Assembly: GCA_016617855.1 (NCBI GenBank)
Contig: JAECUM010005016.1
Coordinates: 88,407-152,406 of the forward strand
Origin: Megalonaias nervosa
Lineage: Eukaryota > Mollusca > Bivalvia > Unionida > Unionidae
DNA: 64,000 bases
Direction of reading: 5' to 3'
The notes below the pieces were generated by a model. It saw only the letters and a program-made list of their open reading frames with translations, had not been told where the DNA came from and searched no databases. The position numbers and the translations under genes were made by a program. Below are positions 47,871-58,626 of the stretch, one piece after another (positions within the stretch are counted from its first letter, which is position 1; each line of letters begins with the position of its first letter).

Positions 47871-48894
47871 AATGGTAACTGTTTAGTTTGTGCTTTGGCT
47901 AAGGTGTGAGCGATGATGGAGATGTTACAGCTTTTGAAGCTAACTGGGCATTTTCTCATTCTCTATCACTGACAAAAAAAATTGCTGTATAAAATGGATT
48001 GAAACAGACTTTGTTAAAATGGATTAAAACCTTTTTTACTAATCCTCTGAGTGGAAAAGTATAAAATAATAAAATTACTTATTGAAGTTTATGAAAATTG
48101 GACAGAATTGTTGCTTGACTATTTTTTACCAAGATTTTGAACTCAAAAATAGGATACTGAAAATCTATGACATACATGATAGATGAGAATTTCACCATTT
48201 CATACTTTTACCATGATCATTTGCCACTACACCTGTGTGTGTCTGTTTGATAAGATACACTAATATATTTACCTTTCTTAAAACTCGGATCACACCAAAA
48301 TTGAAAGGAAAGTAATTTTTACATACTTCATCAAAGTTAAAGTGCCAGAAACAATATGAGAATAACAAAATATATCACAATATTGTCCCAGTCTTCAGTA
48401 CAAAAGAATATTTTATTGTTATGATAATAATTACATATGGCATTTCTTTTGGTGTTTTACCATTGGGAACAATTTTGATGCACTGAAGAGAAAACACAGT
48501 AGTAACATAAATCAAAAACTGATAACTGTACAATTCTGCTGTCAATGTTTTAATTTGTATCAGTGATTTTATTGTTGTGCTATCTTTCTGAATCAGAACT
48601 CTTAATTGAACATCTCTGAATCTTGTACATCTGTGACACTAGCTGTGAATAGTACTCATGATCTTGACTGTACCTTGAACCTGTTCACCTCTTTCTGAAG
48701 GCCTTAAGATATCTATATCTGTAATTGATATGTCTTAAAATGCTTATATTAAATTGTTTATGGATTTTTTTTTACATGAGTGCTTGGCGCCTCTATTAGC
48801 AGGCATCAGCATGTCCTGTTCCTTTTTCTGGATCACCTTTTGTCTTTTAATGACGGGATCTTTTGCAAGAATAAGTACCTTATTATTTTCATGC

Positions 48895-49025
48895 AAAAGT
48901 CTGATCCAACTGCAAACTGCATTGACCTAGATCTGCCATTTTATAACGCACCAGTGGATCAGGGTCTATGCAATTTGATAAGCATATTAGTAGAATAAAC
49001 AACAAAGACCAAGATCTGCCAACAC
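48895..49025 (+). mobile_element. Double-hairpin MITE, partial copy
   Basis: AAAGTCTGATCCAACTGCAA, CTGCATTGACCTAGATCTGCC, GTGGATCAGGGTCTATGCAA and AGTAGAATAAACAACAAAGACC keep the hairpin A/spacer/hairpin B-left order. The ends are missing. Confidence 0.7.
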
Positions 49026-49299
49026 AAAATTTGCTGTTGAACAGACTCTATCCACTCTCCTTCATGTCACATGATACAACTGTTGTATTATTGAAATGGA
49101 CTATACAATCTACATCATGTGTACATCTTTCTTCAATGTATATACGCATGCGCTGTTAGGGACCTGCTGTGTGGATTGCCTATACGAGTCACTCTTAGAA
49201 ATAAAGTCTTGGAAGCAACACGCTTGTGTCTGTTTTCAATATATACATCTCACCTGAGATAGTTTAGGACAAGAAACACAACAGCAACTAATGGAGGAA

Positions 49300-49450
49300 G
49301 TTACCATGGTGACTCAGTGGTAATGGAGGCAGGAACCATGAAAGGGTGTGGGTTTTGGTTTTACTGCCAGCCTGGGCCAGCTAGCATGGTGTGTCCTTGG
49401 GCAAGGTATTTTACTCCAGTTGCCTAGGCACTAAATAATCTGTGCTGCTC
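49300..49450 (+). mobile_element. tRNA-derived SINE copy (family C)
   Basis: Head CCATGGTGACTCAGTGGTAA, a B-box-like TGTGGGTTTTGGTTTTACTG, then GCATGGTGTGTCCTTGGGCA, AGGTATTTTACTCCAGTTGC. The GGGCAAG-TTAC element is the family's conserved tail segment. Confidence 0.6.
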
Positions 49451-49509
49451 TCATCAAAAACCAAAAATGCCTGTTTGTCCTTTAACATTTCCTTATCAAG
49501 ATGACAAGT

Positions 49510-50110
49510 TTAGTTCTACAAGACATAAATTTTCCAAACTTTTTGGATACCTTGTACTTGGGATAAAGAAGAAGCCTGCTGAGTTTGGAGTTAAGAGATC
49601 AATGGTTAAGGTCACTGAAAGAAGAAAAATGGTTTCTGCAGAATATTAGTTGCATGTTGCACATTAGGAGCAAACTTTGTGGATGGTTTTTGCTTAAGGG
49701 TAAGAATAAAGGCTATTGATTTTGTGATCAGGGTCGTTGTGACTGATAGAATAAATATGTTATTTGCACAATAATACTAGTTCGACATCACATACCTGGA
49801 CCAAACTTTGTAAAAATATCTTGAAACTGGGGAAATCAATAAGCCTATTGATTTGGAGTTTTAAAAGGTCAGAGGTCAAAGTTAATGTGATTGGCAGAAG
49901 AAAATGTGTTTAATGGAATAACTGTTTTTTAAAGTTGCTTCCTTGGCCAAACTTTCTGGCGACTCGCATTTAGGGTGATAAAGAAACGTATAGATTCTGG
50001 GGTCTACAGGTCTGAGGTTACTCTCATGGTAGGTCTTATAAGTAGAAAATGCTTTCTGCACAATTAGTTCACTGCCAGCTTGCATACCTTTTTCAAAAGG
50101 TGCAGGTCAT
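49510..50110. repeat. Degenerate ~150-bp array (GGTCAAGGTCACTG family)
   Basis: Four units with AACTTTTTGGATACCTTG / AACTTTGTGGATGGTTTTTG / AACTTTCTGGCGACTCGCA, AAGAAGCCTGCTGAGTTTGG and AAGGTCACTGAAAGAAGAAAA. Confidence 0.75.
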
Positions 50111-50188
50111 TAAGATCCATTTTCAATAAACTTCAAGACAACCATGTCCTATTTATTTCAATATTGAGGGCTGTTTGACATGGGAATA

Positions 50189-50189
<1 letters not shown>

Positions 50190-50225
<36 letters not shown>

Positions 50226-50253
50226 CATATATGTGTGTGTGTGTGTGTGTGTA
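50190..50253. repeat. (GT)n microsatellite, two runs
   Basis: Two GT runs flank ATACATATAT. Confidence 0.95.
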
Positions 50254-50929
50254 GTTTATTTGTAACTCCTGGTACATGATTTTATCTAATTTTTATAATT
50301 CTTAATGTGTACAGAATATCTTTAGTTCAGCCTGGCCTATGTGACATGAATATAGTATGACATAGGATTTATAAATAGATGTTTACGTATGTGCTGACAA
50401 TTTGTGATAATGATCTTAATAAGACTTAAAATGGCGCCTATGGCATAGTTTCTCAGTGACTGATGGGATTTCTTCATTTCCAGAATAATTCAGTGGCTTC
50501 CATTGGTTGCGCGAAGTTATGTGAATATCCTTAATTCTTGTTAAAATCAGTAGTGTATGCTGTTATATGGGGTCTGTTGCAAAGTACAGTCATGATATAC
50601 AGTGTATGTAAGGAGAAAGTCGAGCAATCAGATTAATTCCAATTTTTTAAGTCATTCACACTTATTGTGTTCTGTTGTAAGTCTGCAAATGTGTTTTATG
50701 TTGTACTTAGATATATTTTGGAGAGGAAAAACATTTGTTTGGACTGTTCGGTGGAAATAAAAGGTGCTCATTATTTGGACTATAATATTATTCTGGAACT
50801 GTTATAAATTATTTGAAGGAATTCTGGACAATGCCTTCTTGACAACGTCACAGTTCTTGAAGGACCATTTCATTTCTGGTATTAAAATTTATAACAAAGT
50901 CATAACAGAAAATTGGTGGCTCATCCAAG

Positions 50930-51960
50930 GTACAAATTTCAGAGAAATTGAAAATGTTTTGAAATTTAAGTTCATTTTAATTTGGAATTATCTTAGTCCC
51001 TAATCTTTTTGACTTTACATAGTGAAACCAACAAGCTTTCACAATGTCAACTAAAGTGGAGAACTTTATTTTAAATCCTAGCCAGGAACAGTTAGAGTCC
51101 TTGAAAAATGATGAATTGCTCCAACTTACCAGAAAATATGATCTTTCAGAGGCAAAGGCATCTTGATAAAACAAAAAAAAAAATTTGGTTCAATATTTGG
51201 TAGAGAAGAATATTTTGGACAAAAGTGGTTTGGGTATGATTAGTAAGTTGGACTCTGACTCTAACCTGTGAGTTACAGAATTGAAATTAAAATATAAGAA
51301 TGAAATGAAGTTAAGAAAGCTTGAGCTTGAAAAACAGGAAAGAGAGAAACAAATGCAACTGCACTAGGAACAAAGAGAGTGACAAATTCAAATTCGAAAG
51401 TTTGGAAATGAAAATGTAAATGCAGGAAAAGAAGGAGAAATGCAAATGCAGGAAAGAGAAATGCAAATGAGGGGAAAAAAATAGAGCGGCAAATGCAGAT
51501 ACAAAAAGAAGAGAGACGCAAATGCAGGAAAAAGAAAGAGACAGATACAAAAAGAAGAGTTGCAAATGAAATTGCAATTGTAGAAAGAAGAAAGAGAGAT
51601 GCAAATGAAATTAAGATTAAAAGAAATAGAACTGGCAAGCACGAATCAACCCACTCAGGACAGTTCGGTTTTTTATGTTACAAAAAATGTTAGATTGGTA
51701 CCTCCTTTTAAGGAAAAAAGATGTGGATCAGTATTTTTCACATTTTGAAAAAATAGCTGAGAATTTGAAATGACCAAGAGAGCACTGCACTTTATTATTA
51801 CAGAGTGTACTTACTGGCAAAGCTTGTGAAGTTTATACTTCACTGTCAGTACAAGCAAGTGCTGACATTGCCATTCAGTGTACAGTTATTGAAACTCGTA
51901 CTTTAAACTTTAGAATCTTGCCTACTTGATACCCACCATCAGCCATTGTATATTTGTCAT
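50930..51960 (+). pseudogene. Relic of an LTR-retrotransposon gag region (Ty3/Gypsy-like)
   Basis: TTGGTGGCTCATCC at about 50915 resembles a primer-binding site. From 51044 an ATG opens a short frame, soon broken by a stop near 51163. A long Lys/Glu/Gln-rich, coiled-coil-like stretch with frameshifts and several stops follows, and the region after 51660 shows similarity, in changing frames, to Ty3/Gypsy gag. No protease, reverse transcriptase, integrase or second LTR is visible, so it is a truncated, dead copy. A possible 5' LTR about 50341-50905 (TGTGAC…ATAACA, with an AATAAA near 50757) is uncertain. Confidence 0.6.
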
Positions 51961-52213
51961 TAGAATTTGTCAGTAACTTAATATAGCAGTATCCCATATT
52001 ATGATCATATAATTTGGCTTATTAGAGGTGAAATTCTATCTTTATACAGTCAATGAAATTACATGTACTGCCATAGGTGGAATATAGATGTGTATCAGTT
52101 TTCACACCTATTAATCTACCATGTTACAGTCCTCCCACATGACCTTTTTTTGAGACCAATCACTTTTGTTATGTTAATATGATTAACAGTACTGTCCTTG
52201 TTTTCTGTCTTAG

Positions 52214-52252
52214 ATGCTCATGAAAGTGGCACCTGTGACTGTAATAATACAG
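52214..52252 (+). CDS. CAP-Gly gene exon 9 (39-nt microexon)
   Basis: After TTTTCTGTCTTAG, ending ATACAG|GTATTA, phase 1 to phase 1. It encodes DAHESGTCDCNNT, 13 codons with a Cys-x-Cys pair. The good splice sites and phase match with exon 8 argue for it. Its shortness and lack of homology leave doubt. Skipping it would keep the frame, so it could be an optional cassette. Confidence 0.6.
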
Positions 52253-52924
52253 GTATTATTTACACACTCTTAGGATAATTCATAACATTAGAAAATCAAC
52301 AGTATGCTTTGTAGATATTTCTCTTAAGTCTCTTGGATGTCTTTGTAGTTTTCAGTTTCCAGGTGAAAATATAGTCGCTAATACTTATTCATTAGCGGTG
52401 ACAAATTTAAGACATTGATCAGAGATGAATGTATCATATCTTTATTTAAAGGGTTTTGCAGCTGTAATATGTATTTGACTTAAAAAAACAAGTGTCAGCT
52501 AGTATAATTTACTGCAAGATATTAATTGAGATATCTAATATCAGTGATGTAAATTCAAAACCTAGTAGTTGGTTTTCATTTTGTTACACTCCAGCACACG
52601 CATAAAAATATTACTTCCTTTGTTGTGGAAAAATATGCAGACCTTGAGTGGCATGCCGTCTGCTTGCAAATTTGAATCGGTCCTTCTGTATTGAAGAATG
52701 TAGCTTACATTTTGCACTAGTGACTAAATGCTAGCTCAAAAAGAAATGAGGTTAGGGTAGGAGGATGGGTGGGAGGAAATCTAATTCAAGGGAGATAGAA
52801 CATCTTTAGCTAAAATTCACAACTTTGTGCATGGACCAGATTTTTGTTTCTAGTAAATTAAAACATTCGGTGTATTAGGATTTTATCCTGGATCCCTTGG
52901 AAAGAATTCTTTATCTAGTAATTT

Positions 52925-53256
52925 AGACTGCTCTGGTGGCCTAAGTGGTTAAGGCATCCGCCTCTTACATGGAGGTCGCAGGTTCGAACCCCCGCCGAGT
53001 CCTACCAGAGACTTATAAAAATGGTACTAACAGCTATTTTGCTAGGCACTCAGCATTAAGAGGTTAGAGTTAGGACTGGTCGGCCTGGTGTCAGGATAAT
53101 GTGACTGGGTGGGACATGATGCTGCATGTCTGCAGCATAAAGCCCCAGTGCTAGACGTCACTATAAACTGTCATACTGCAGACATCATAGCAATATGACT
53201 GAAAATTTTTAAAGCTACATTAAAATCCAAATCACACTAGACCACCGGAGCAGTCT
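52925..53256 (+). mobile_element. SINE family A, full copy ending in an inverted copy of its head
   Basis: Starts AGACTGCTCTGGTGGCCTAA with A box, B box GCAGGTTCGAACCCCCGCC and the full family body to AAATCCAAATCACAC. It then continues ACTAGACCACCGGAGCAGTCT, the reverse complement of its own first 20 bases with three or so changes. Other copies lack this. Confidence 0.85.
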
Positions 53257-53620
53257 GGGATAAGGAAGAAACAAATGGATTTGGACATAACAAATTACAA
53301 AGTCAGAGTCACTGACTGAAAGAAAATGGTTTCTTTCCAAAATTTCCATTTGTTGATGATATACCTTCATCAGAGTTAATGTGTGACTGACGTATTGGAT
53401 AAGAAAGAAGCATGTTGATTTTGAGACCAAAAGGGTCAAGGTCACTGACTGAAAGAAGAAAATTTTGAAGTTTTTTTGCAGTATAACTTTTGTTTCCAGA
53501 CCATGTACCTTGATCAAAGTTTGATCAAACTTGGACTTGAGGTATGGACTAGACCTATTGATTTTGGGGTCCACAATCAAAGGTTAAGGTCATTGTGGCT
53601 CTGAGAAAACTTACTTTTGC
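53255..53620. repeat. Degenerate array (GGTCAAGGTCACTG family)
   Basis: Three units with GGATAAGGAAGAAAC, AGAGTCACTGACTGAAAGA, AAGGGTCAAGGTCACTGACT and CCTATTGATTTTGGGGTCCA. Confidence 0.75.
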
Positions 53621-54269
53621 AGAATAACTATTGTTGTTCACCTGTTGATCAAACATTAAATTTACATGTTTAGTTTTAACTCCCAGTGAAATCAACAGGT
53701 TCAGAGAACAGTTTCCATTTATTTTGTGGAATTTTGTCACTATTAAACTGAACCTTAAAGTAGACCAATCTATATCAACTCTTCCCCCCCCACCCCATCT
53801 CACCTATATGCTCTAAATACACACCATGCATGGTTTTCTAGTATATTAGATGTGAAACATTTGGTTATCTGTATAGTCTTGTATCACAAATCAACCAGTT
53901 CCAAGTTTTTTTGTGGAATTCTGTCACTGTTAATCTTGACTTTGAAACAGATTAATTTTATCAAATTTCTCCCCACCTTTCTCCAGTCTTCCCCTAATCA
54001 CACAGGCATGATGCTTTAGTATGGTAGCTTGATATATTACCAACATTTTCTTATTTGTCCACTTGAGTTATTTAAAAAGAACAACTACCCTATGACACAA
54101 ATTTTGTGGGAATTCTTATAAATAATGGAGCAGAAGATTAATATTTTTCTAACTGTAGTCTTATACAACCTTGACTTTTGCATCAGCAACCAATATTGGG
54201 GACATTCGTCCTAAGATTGTTTATAGATTTACAAAGATATTGTAGGTACTTTCTTAAAACTGTGTACTT

Positions 54270-54472
54270 TCTTAAAAGTGTAGTCCAACTGCAAACAACA
54301 TTGATTCTGATCTGCTGTCACATAATGCACCAGCATATTTGGATGTTGCTTGTTGCATTGCTTAGTCATAACAAACTGCATTGACCCAGATCTGTTGATG
54401 CATTATACAATGGCAGATTATGGTCTGTGGAGCTTGCAGTTGGACTAAACTTTTAAATGGGCATATACTGTA
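54270..54472 (+). mobile_element. Double-hairpin MITE, diverged copy
   Basis: TCCAACTGCAAACAACATTG, CAGCATATTTGGATG, TAGTCATAACAAACTGCATT, GACCCAGATCTGTTGATGCA, CAATGGCAGATTATGGTCTG and a right end GGGCATATACTGTA. Confidence 0.75.
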
Positions 54473-54829
54473 GTCTATCAAGGCACCTGTACTTTTGATA
54501 TTTCCTTTACAAAGCACTCTATTTTGATTTAATGTACCTACTGTTAGCAACAAAGTACAGTAGTAATTATTCTAGTAACTTGTTCTCTATATAAAGTATA
54601 TTGTTTCCATAGTCACCACAGTACTATAAAACTGATGCTACTACTACTGTAGGCATGCAAGTTTTGTTACCTTTAAAATTAGCCTAGTAATGGTTCTGTG
54701 GTAAATTTATTCAATTAGATCTAAATGGGAAAAAAAAGTTTGAATCTGTCCTTAAACAGTAACACTAGTTTGGCTACATATTAATTTGCCATTGACATTA
54801 AAATCTTAAAACTTACAAACACTCCTGTA

Positions 54830-54830
<1 letters not shown>

Positions 54831-54898
<68 letters not shown>

Positions 54899-54910
54899 CA
54901 GAGAGAGAGA
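54831..54910. repeat. (GA)n microsatellite
   Basis: About 35 GA units with a few GACA interruptions. Confidence 0.95.
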
Positions 54911-54944
54911 GGGACTTGTCAGTGAGTTGAAATTTAACATTGAA

Positions 54945-55055
54945 TAGTTTACATTGTAACTCAGTTGGTATGGCATTGGATATCCAAGGGTAAATGGTTT
55001 GATACCTCCCCAGATCAGCTGACTCAATGTGTCCATGAGAAAGACACTTAGTTCC
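54945..55055 (+). mobile_element. tRNA-derived SINE head (family C)
   Basis: AACTCAGTTGGTATGGCATT (A-box region), GTAAATGGTTTGATACCTCC (B box), then TGTGTCCATGAGAAAGACAC. This is the usual order of tRNA-derived heads in the window. It is interrupted downstream by the 29-bp minisatellite. Confidence 0.6.
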
Positions 55056-55059
55056 TATT

Positions 55060-55265
55060 TCCAATGCATGGTATAGCCAATTCCCATTTCCAGTGCATGG
55101 TACAGCCCACTTCCAGTGCATGGTACAGCCAGTTCCCATTTCCAATGCATGGTATAGCCAATTCCCATTTCCAATGCATGGTATATCCAATTCCCATTTC
55201 CAATGCATGGTACAGCCAGTTCAGTGCATGGTACAGCTAGTTCCCATTTCCAGTGCATGGTACAG
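55060..55265. repeat. 29-bp minisatellite, about eight units
   Basis: The unit AATTCCCATTTCCAATGCAT + GGTATAGCC is repeated with truncated units near 55110 and 55220. It starts inside the SINE-derived sequence (TTCCTATTTCCAATGCATGG), so it probably grew from the SINE tail. Confidence 0.9.
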
Positions 55266-55588
55266 CGAATCTTGTATTGAAAGTGCCTTAAAAAGAACAA
55301 CCAGCAAGTTAATCATTGGCTTTATTTCAGTAAAAATCAAAGTTCTTTAATTTTAATATGATTAGATGTGTATTTTCATCCTCACAAACTTCTGAATGTT
55401 TAAAACTGGCAATTGAGTACACAACCTTTTATTAAAATGCAAAAATACACTTCTTAAAAATACTGTTGAAAATATAATATTAAGGCAAAATCTGGAAATG
55501 AAGTTTATATGCTGGCTCTGTGTTTTGATAGATAAAATGAAATTTTGTTGGAAGCTACATGGGCATTCTTGATCTTGACCACAGCACT

Positions 55589-55807
55589 TACTGTATATGC
55601 TCACTAAAAAGTCAAATCCAACTGCAAACTGTACAGACCCAGATCTTCCATCACACAATTTGCTGACAGATCTGGGTCTATGCAGTTTCTTGGGAATAAT
55701 CAGTAAAACAAACAACAGAAACCCTGATCTGTTGGTGCATTATGCGACAGCAGATCAGGGTCTTTATTGTTTGCAGTTAGGCTCAGTTTATAAGTGTATC
55801 TATGGTA
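55589..55807 (+). mobile_element. Double-hairpin MITE, full copy
   Basis: Left TACTGTATATGCTCACTAAA, right TTATAAGTGTATCTATGGTA. Hairpin A: CAAACTGTACAGACCCAGAT … CAGATCTGGGTCTATGCAG. Spacer: TTGGGAATAATCAGTAAAA. Hairpin B: CAAACAACAGAAACCCTGAT … CAGATCAGGGTCTTTATTG. Confidence 0.88.
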
Positions 55808-56330
55808 TCCTGTGATGTGGTTTCGTTGAAGATGGATCATTTTTAATAGATCTTTAACTATGTACACAAAGCCTGTTTACAAAACTTTACATGTACTTAT
55901 TATGAGTTAAGATCAGGTATTGGATTGATTATTGCGTTCCTTGTTTATGGTGACAAATAAACACGCAGCACAAGTCTTACATTACTGTCAAACAAGAAAA
56001 TATTTGTTCTGTGTATTAAATCAAGTCACAATGTGGCAAGCAATCAGGGTCAAAACTCCATGACTGGAGTAGTGTGCTAGGTAATTTAGAAGGAACCCAA
56101 GCATATCCATCTGATCTACCTACAGACAATTACATTGATTTCAGGTTAGCCAACTTTCCTCTCTGATTGCCAGACAACTGTCTCATGTTAACTGTCTTCT
56201 TCCTAATCTGTGCTATCTGGATGTGAATGGAGCTATAATGCCACGGGGGATTACTGCAATGCACAATCTTGGATAAGTTTTGCAAATGTTTCAATACACA
56301 CCTTAGTGTGGGAAGGTGTTCGGGACGGCT

Positions 56331-56529
56331 ATGTTCTTCATTTTACGAGTCCTTACATGGCTGTATAATAATTTCTATGAATATTTCGCATTTTTCTCGG
56401 GAATGTATGTCTTCATTAACTTAATATTTGGGTTGGTGACTCTGATTGAGAAAATTGCTGGGGAAGATGAGGAAGGAGACAAAGATATGCGACCTGTGGA
56501 GAAGAAATATGAAGTACCAGTTTATGAAG
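56331..56529 (+). CDS. Putative first coding exon of a membrane protein (possible alternative first exon)
   Basis: ATG at 56331; 66 codons plus one base; donor GAAG|GTATGT is close to consensus (phase 1). The N terminus MFFILRVLTWLYNNFYEY is followed by a strong hydrophobic segment, about residues 18-39 (FAFFSGMYVFINLIFGLVTL), then an acidic patch GEDEEGDKD and VEKKYEVPVYE. It lacks a cleavable-signal look, so a membrane anchor with a cytosolic tail is likely. An open frame extends upstream only to GTG at 56316. A GGT-TAG stop rules out reading in from the AG near 56153 in phase 1. The following exon is not identified. Its phase equals that of the CAP-Gly exon 9 end, so both could splice to the same downstream exon. 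I do not recognise the protein. Confidence 0.65.
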
Positions 56530-56741
56530 GTATGTTATTTGCCTATATGTGTATTACCAATGCATATTTACTTATGCTTAACAGTCACACCTGGCTTTCA
56601 TGTATATGAAAATAATAGGCAACATTATCAGAGCAAATATTTGTCTCTGGGTATACAATATTGGCACAGCAAATTATTTGTTCAAAAGAAATTTTTAAAA
56701 CATATTTTGTATGGGAGTGGGTTGAGTTCATACATTTACAT

Positions 56742-56869
56742 CAAGGGTCTCAAACATGCAGTCTGCCAAGCTGTATCCTGTGGCCCACAAAATGATTGGC
56801 ATCACAAGGTGTCATGAGAGATAACAAAGGTGGTGCATCCTTCAGGGGGGTTTGAGTTTGAGACCCCTG
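56742..56869. mobile_element. hAT-type MITE with near-perfect 8-bp target duplication
   Basis: Starts CAAGGGTCTCAAACATGCAG and ends GGTTTGAGTTTGAGACCCCTG (in two parts). The terminal inverted repeats match over about 14 bp. Flanks are ATTTACAT (56734-56741) and ATCTACAT (56870-56877), one mismatch. The internal GTGGCCCACAAA motif is common in hAT MITEs with GGGTCTCAAAC ends. Confidence 0.87.
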
Positions 56870-58034
56870 ATCTACATAGATCATTTAGATATCCATAATG
56901 AGCCTAGTCCCATGTAAGCAAACATAAGCACATGACTTATACTACAATATTTTTACATTATTTTATTGCATGTAATAATGGCATTGTAACAAAAATGAAA
57001 CAATACTGCAAATATCTTAACATGATCTCTTGTTTCACATAACAATGGCTTTGTTAAAGAATGATGAAAGACTGTTGCAAATGAAAACCATTTGAACTAG
57101 ATTATATTTTCCTTGTACAGTACATTACTGGTGCCATTACTTGCTTATATTAAGTGTAGAAATTTGCTTATATTAAGTGTAGAAATTTACATCACTACCA
57201 CCTCATAATCATTTACCAAATTGTTTATCACAATTTACAAGTATTTTTTAAATGGATATTTGTGTTCAGTAGGAAGTTGTTTACAGTGTTCACTCCAGAA
57301 AGGAAAAAAGTAGGACTAAGGGGTCCAGCCAGGTCAAGAAATGGGTAATGTAGAAATAGCAGGGGTAAAAATATCTTTCTAGGTTATTCAAGAAAATTCA
57401 AACACAAGATTATCTGCCTCCCTTGCCTTGGACCTTCCATATTTGGATTTCTCAAGCTTTAGTAATGATTCCCCTCTAAAATTTATTTTAGATATTACAG
57501 TCTACATTTTTTCCTTCTTTATTGAAGGAAAGAGCTACATTGATTTCCCTGTTTTTTGACTTGGATTTAATCTTCACCACTTTGCATTTTCTGTTCATGA
57601 TCATTGACCAGGTGTTCTTTATTTGTGCCAATCAAAATCATTAAGACATTTCCTTCAGCCAGTGAAAATGATCTTGTTATGCTTCTGCAACATTCTGGTA
57701 ACCAATAAGAGAACTCTATTCAGTAAGCCATCTTGCAGTGCACTCAATTCATTTAGTATAAAATCAATGATAACAATTTTTAATGTTTACTTTCTGGATT
57801 TATTCATTGTACCCATGGTCACCAATAGAGACAACTTTCTTGCACCAAAGATGAAAAATAAGAGTCAGTGGACAGTGTAAAATGAATATACAGGAAATAG
57901 TTACTCATTTATCAGATTTTATAATCTGTTCCTAAATATGATTAGCTTTATATTCTTGACACATTTTTTAGATGAAAGATAATTTCAAGGTTTGAAAAAA
58001 GGAGGGGATTATTTCAGTCCTCCATGGGGGCTTA

Positions 58035-58305
58035 TTTGGTTGTTGTTGCTGTTGTTGTTGTAGGGTTTAACGCCATTTTTCAGCACAAGATAGGCTATAC
58101 ATGATGGCCAATATAATTGGTGGAGGAAGAGCCCTGGAAAACCCCGGGAAGAACCACCGACGCACGAGAAGCTACTTGCAGGCTTTCTCACGTGCCCACG
58201 TTAACCGAGCCTGAGACTCAAACTCATGCAGACAGAGGTGAGATGGCAGTGATCCATAATGGTGAGCGCTTTAGACCACTCGGCCACTCATGGCCACGGG
58301 GCTTA
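58035..58305 (-). mobile_element. SINE family B, near full-length copy
   Basis: On the minus strand: head GGCCGAGTGGTCTAAAGCGC, B-box-like TGCATGAGTTTGAGTCTCAG, CGTGAGAAAGCCTGCAAGTA, GGTGGTTCTTCCCGGGG, GGCTCTTCCTCCACC, then ATGGCGTTAAACCC and an (AAC)n tail (plus-strand TTGTTGTTG at the left). The least eroded copy of this family here. Confidence 0.88.
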
Positions 58306-58626
58306 TTTGGTGAAATAAAAAACTAAATTAGACATATTTGTTTGCAATATGAAAAGGATACATGTAGATGGTAGTTGCATCAAAGATGGGGTAAATTTAT
58401 GAACATTTGTCTGAAAAGAGACTTTTTATTTTAATGAAAACTTTTTTGTTGAAAAGACAATGCCTTGTGGGATATATTTGCATACATTGTTTCTGAAATT
58501 TTAAAATATGCAGTCAGGTTAGATTACAGTTGTAATTTGAGCTAAATAAATAATGAAAATAGTTTGTTTCATTTTCATTGTGGGGGAGCGTTGTTAAGTG
58601 AAATTTGTTTTAATTCCATCTTTTAG

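Larger units (their letters stand above)
46486..52213 (+). other. Intron 8 of the CAP-Gly gene
   Basis: A 5.7-kb intron, GTAAGT to TTTCTGTCTTAG. It includes double-hairpin MITEs (46807, 48895), a 192-bp-offset duplication (47546-47870), a SINE family C copy (49300-49450), a GGTCAAGGTCAC-family array (49510-50110), GT microsatellites (50190-50253) and a retrotransposon gag relic (50930-51960). No host exon was seen. Confidence 0.6.
52253..56330 (+). other. Non-coding stretch between exon 9 and the membrane-exon
   Basis: Contents: SINE family A with inverted end (52925-53256), a GGTCAAGGTCAC-family array (53255-53620), double-hairpin MITEs (54270, 55589), a GA microsatellite (54831-54910), a SINE family C head (54945-55055) and a 29-bp minisatellite (55075-55265). 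The last ~180 bp before 56331 are unique-looking and could be 5' UTR/promoter, with several upstream ATGs. Confidence 0.55.

Noticed and set aside
51273..51642. Minus-strand Phe/Leu/Ser-rich open frames
   Set aside because: Complement of the Lys/Glu/Gln-rich gag relic; no independent gene signal.
52925..53010. Functional tRNA gene at the head of the SINE
   Set aside because: The same head with the same downstream body recurs in several places and lacks a proper acceptor stem, so it is a SINE.
55055..55300. Open frames of repeated HALEMGTGY-like units on either strand
   Set aside because: Generated by the 29-bp minisatellite, whose length is not a multiple of three; the frames arise by chance.
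56154..56330. Membrane exon as an internal exon starting after the AG near 56153
   Set aside because: Phase 1 entry hits an immediate stop (GGT TAG), and other frames are closed before the ATG at 56331; better read as 5' UTR.
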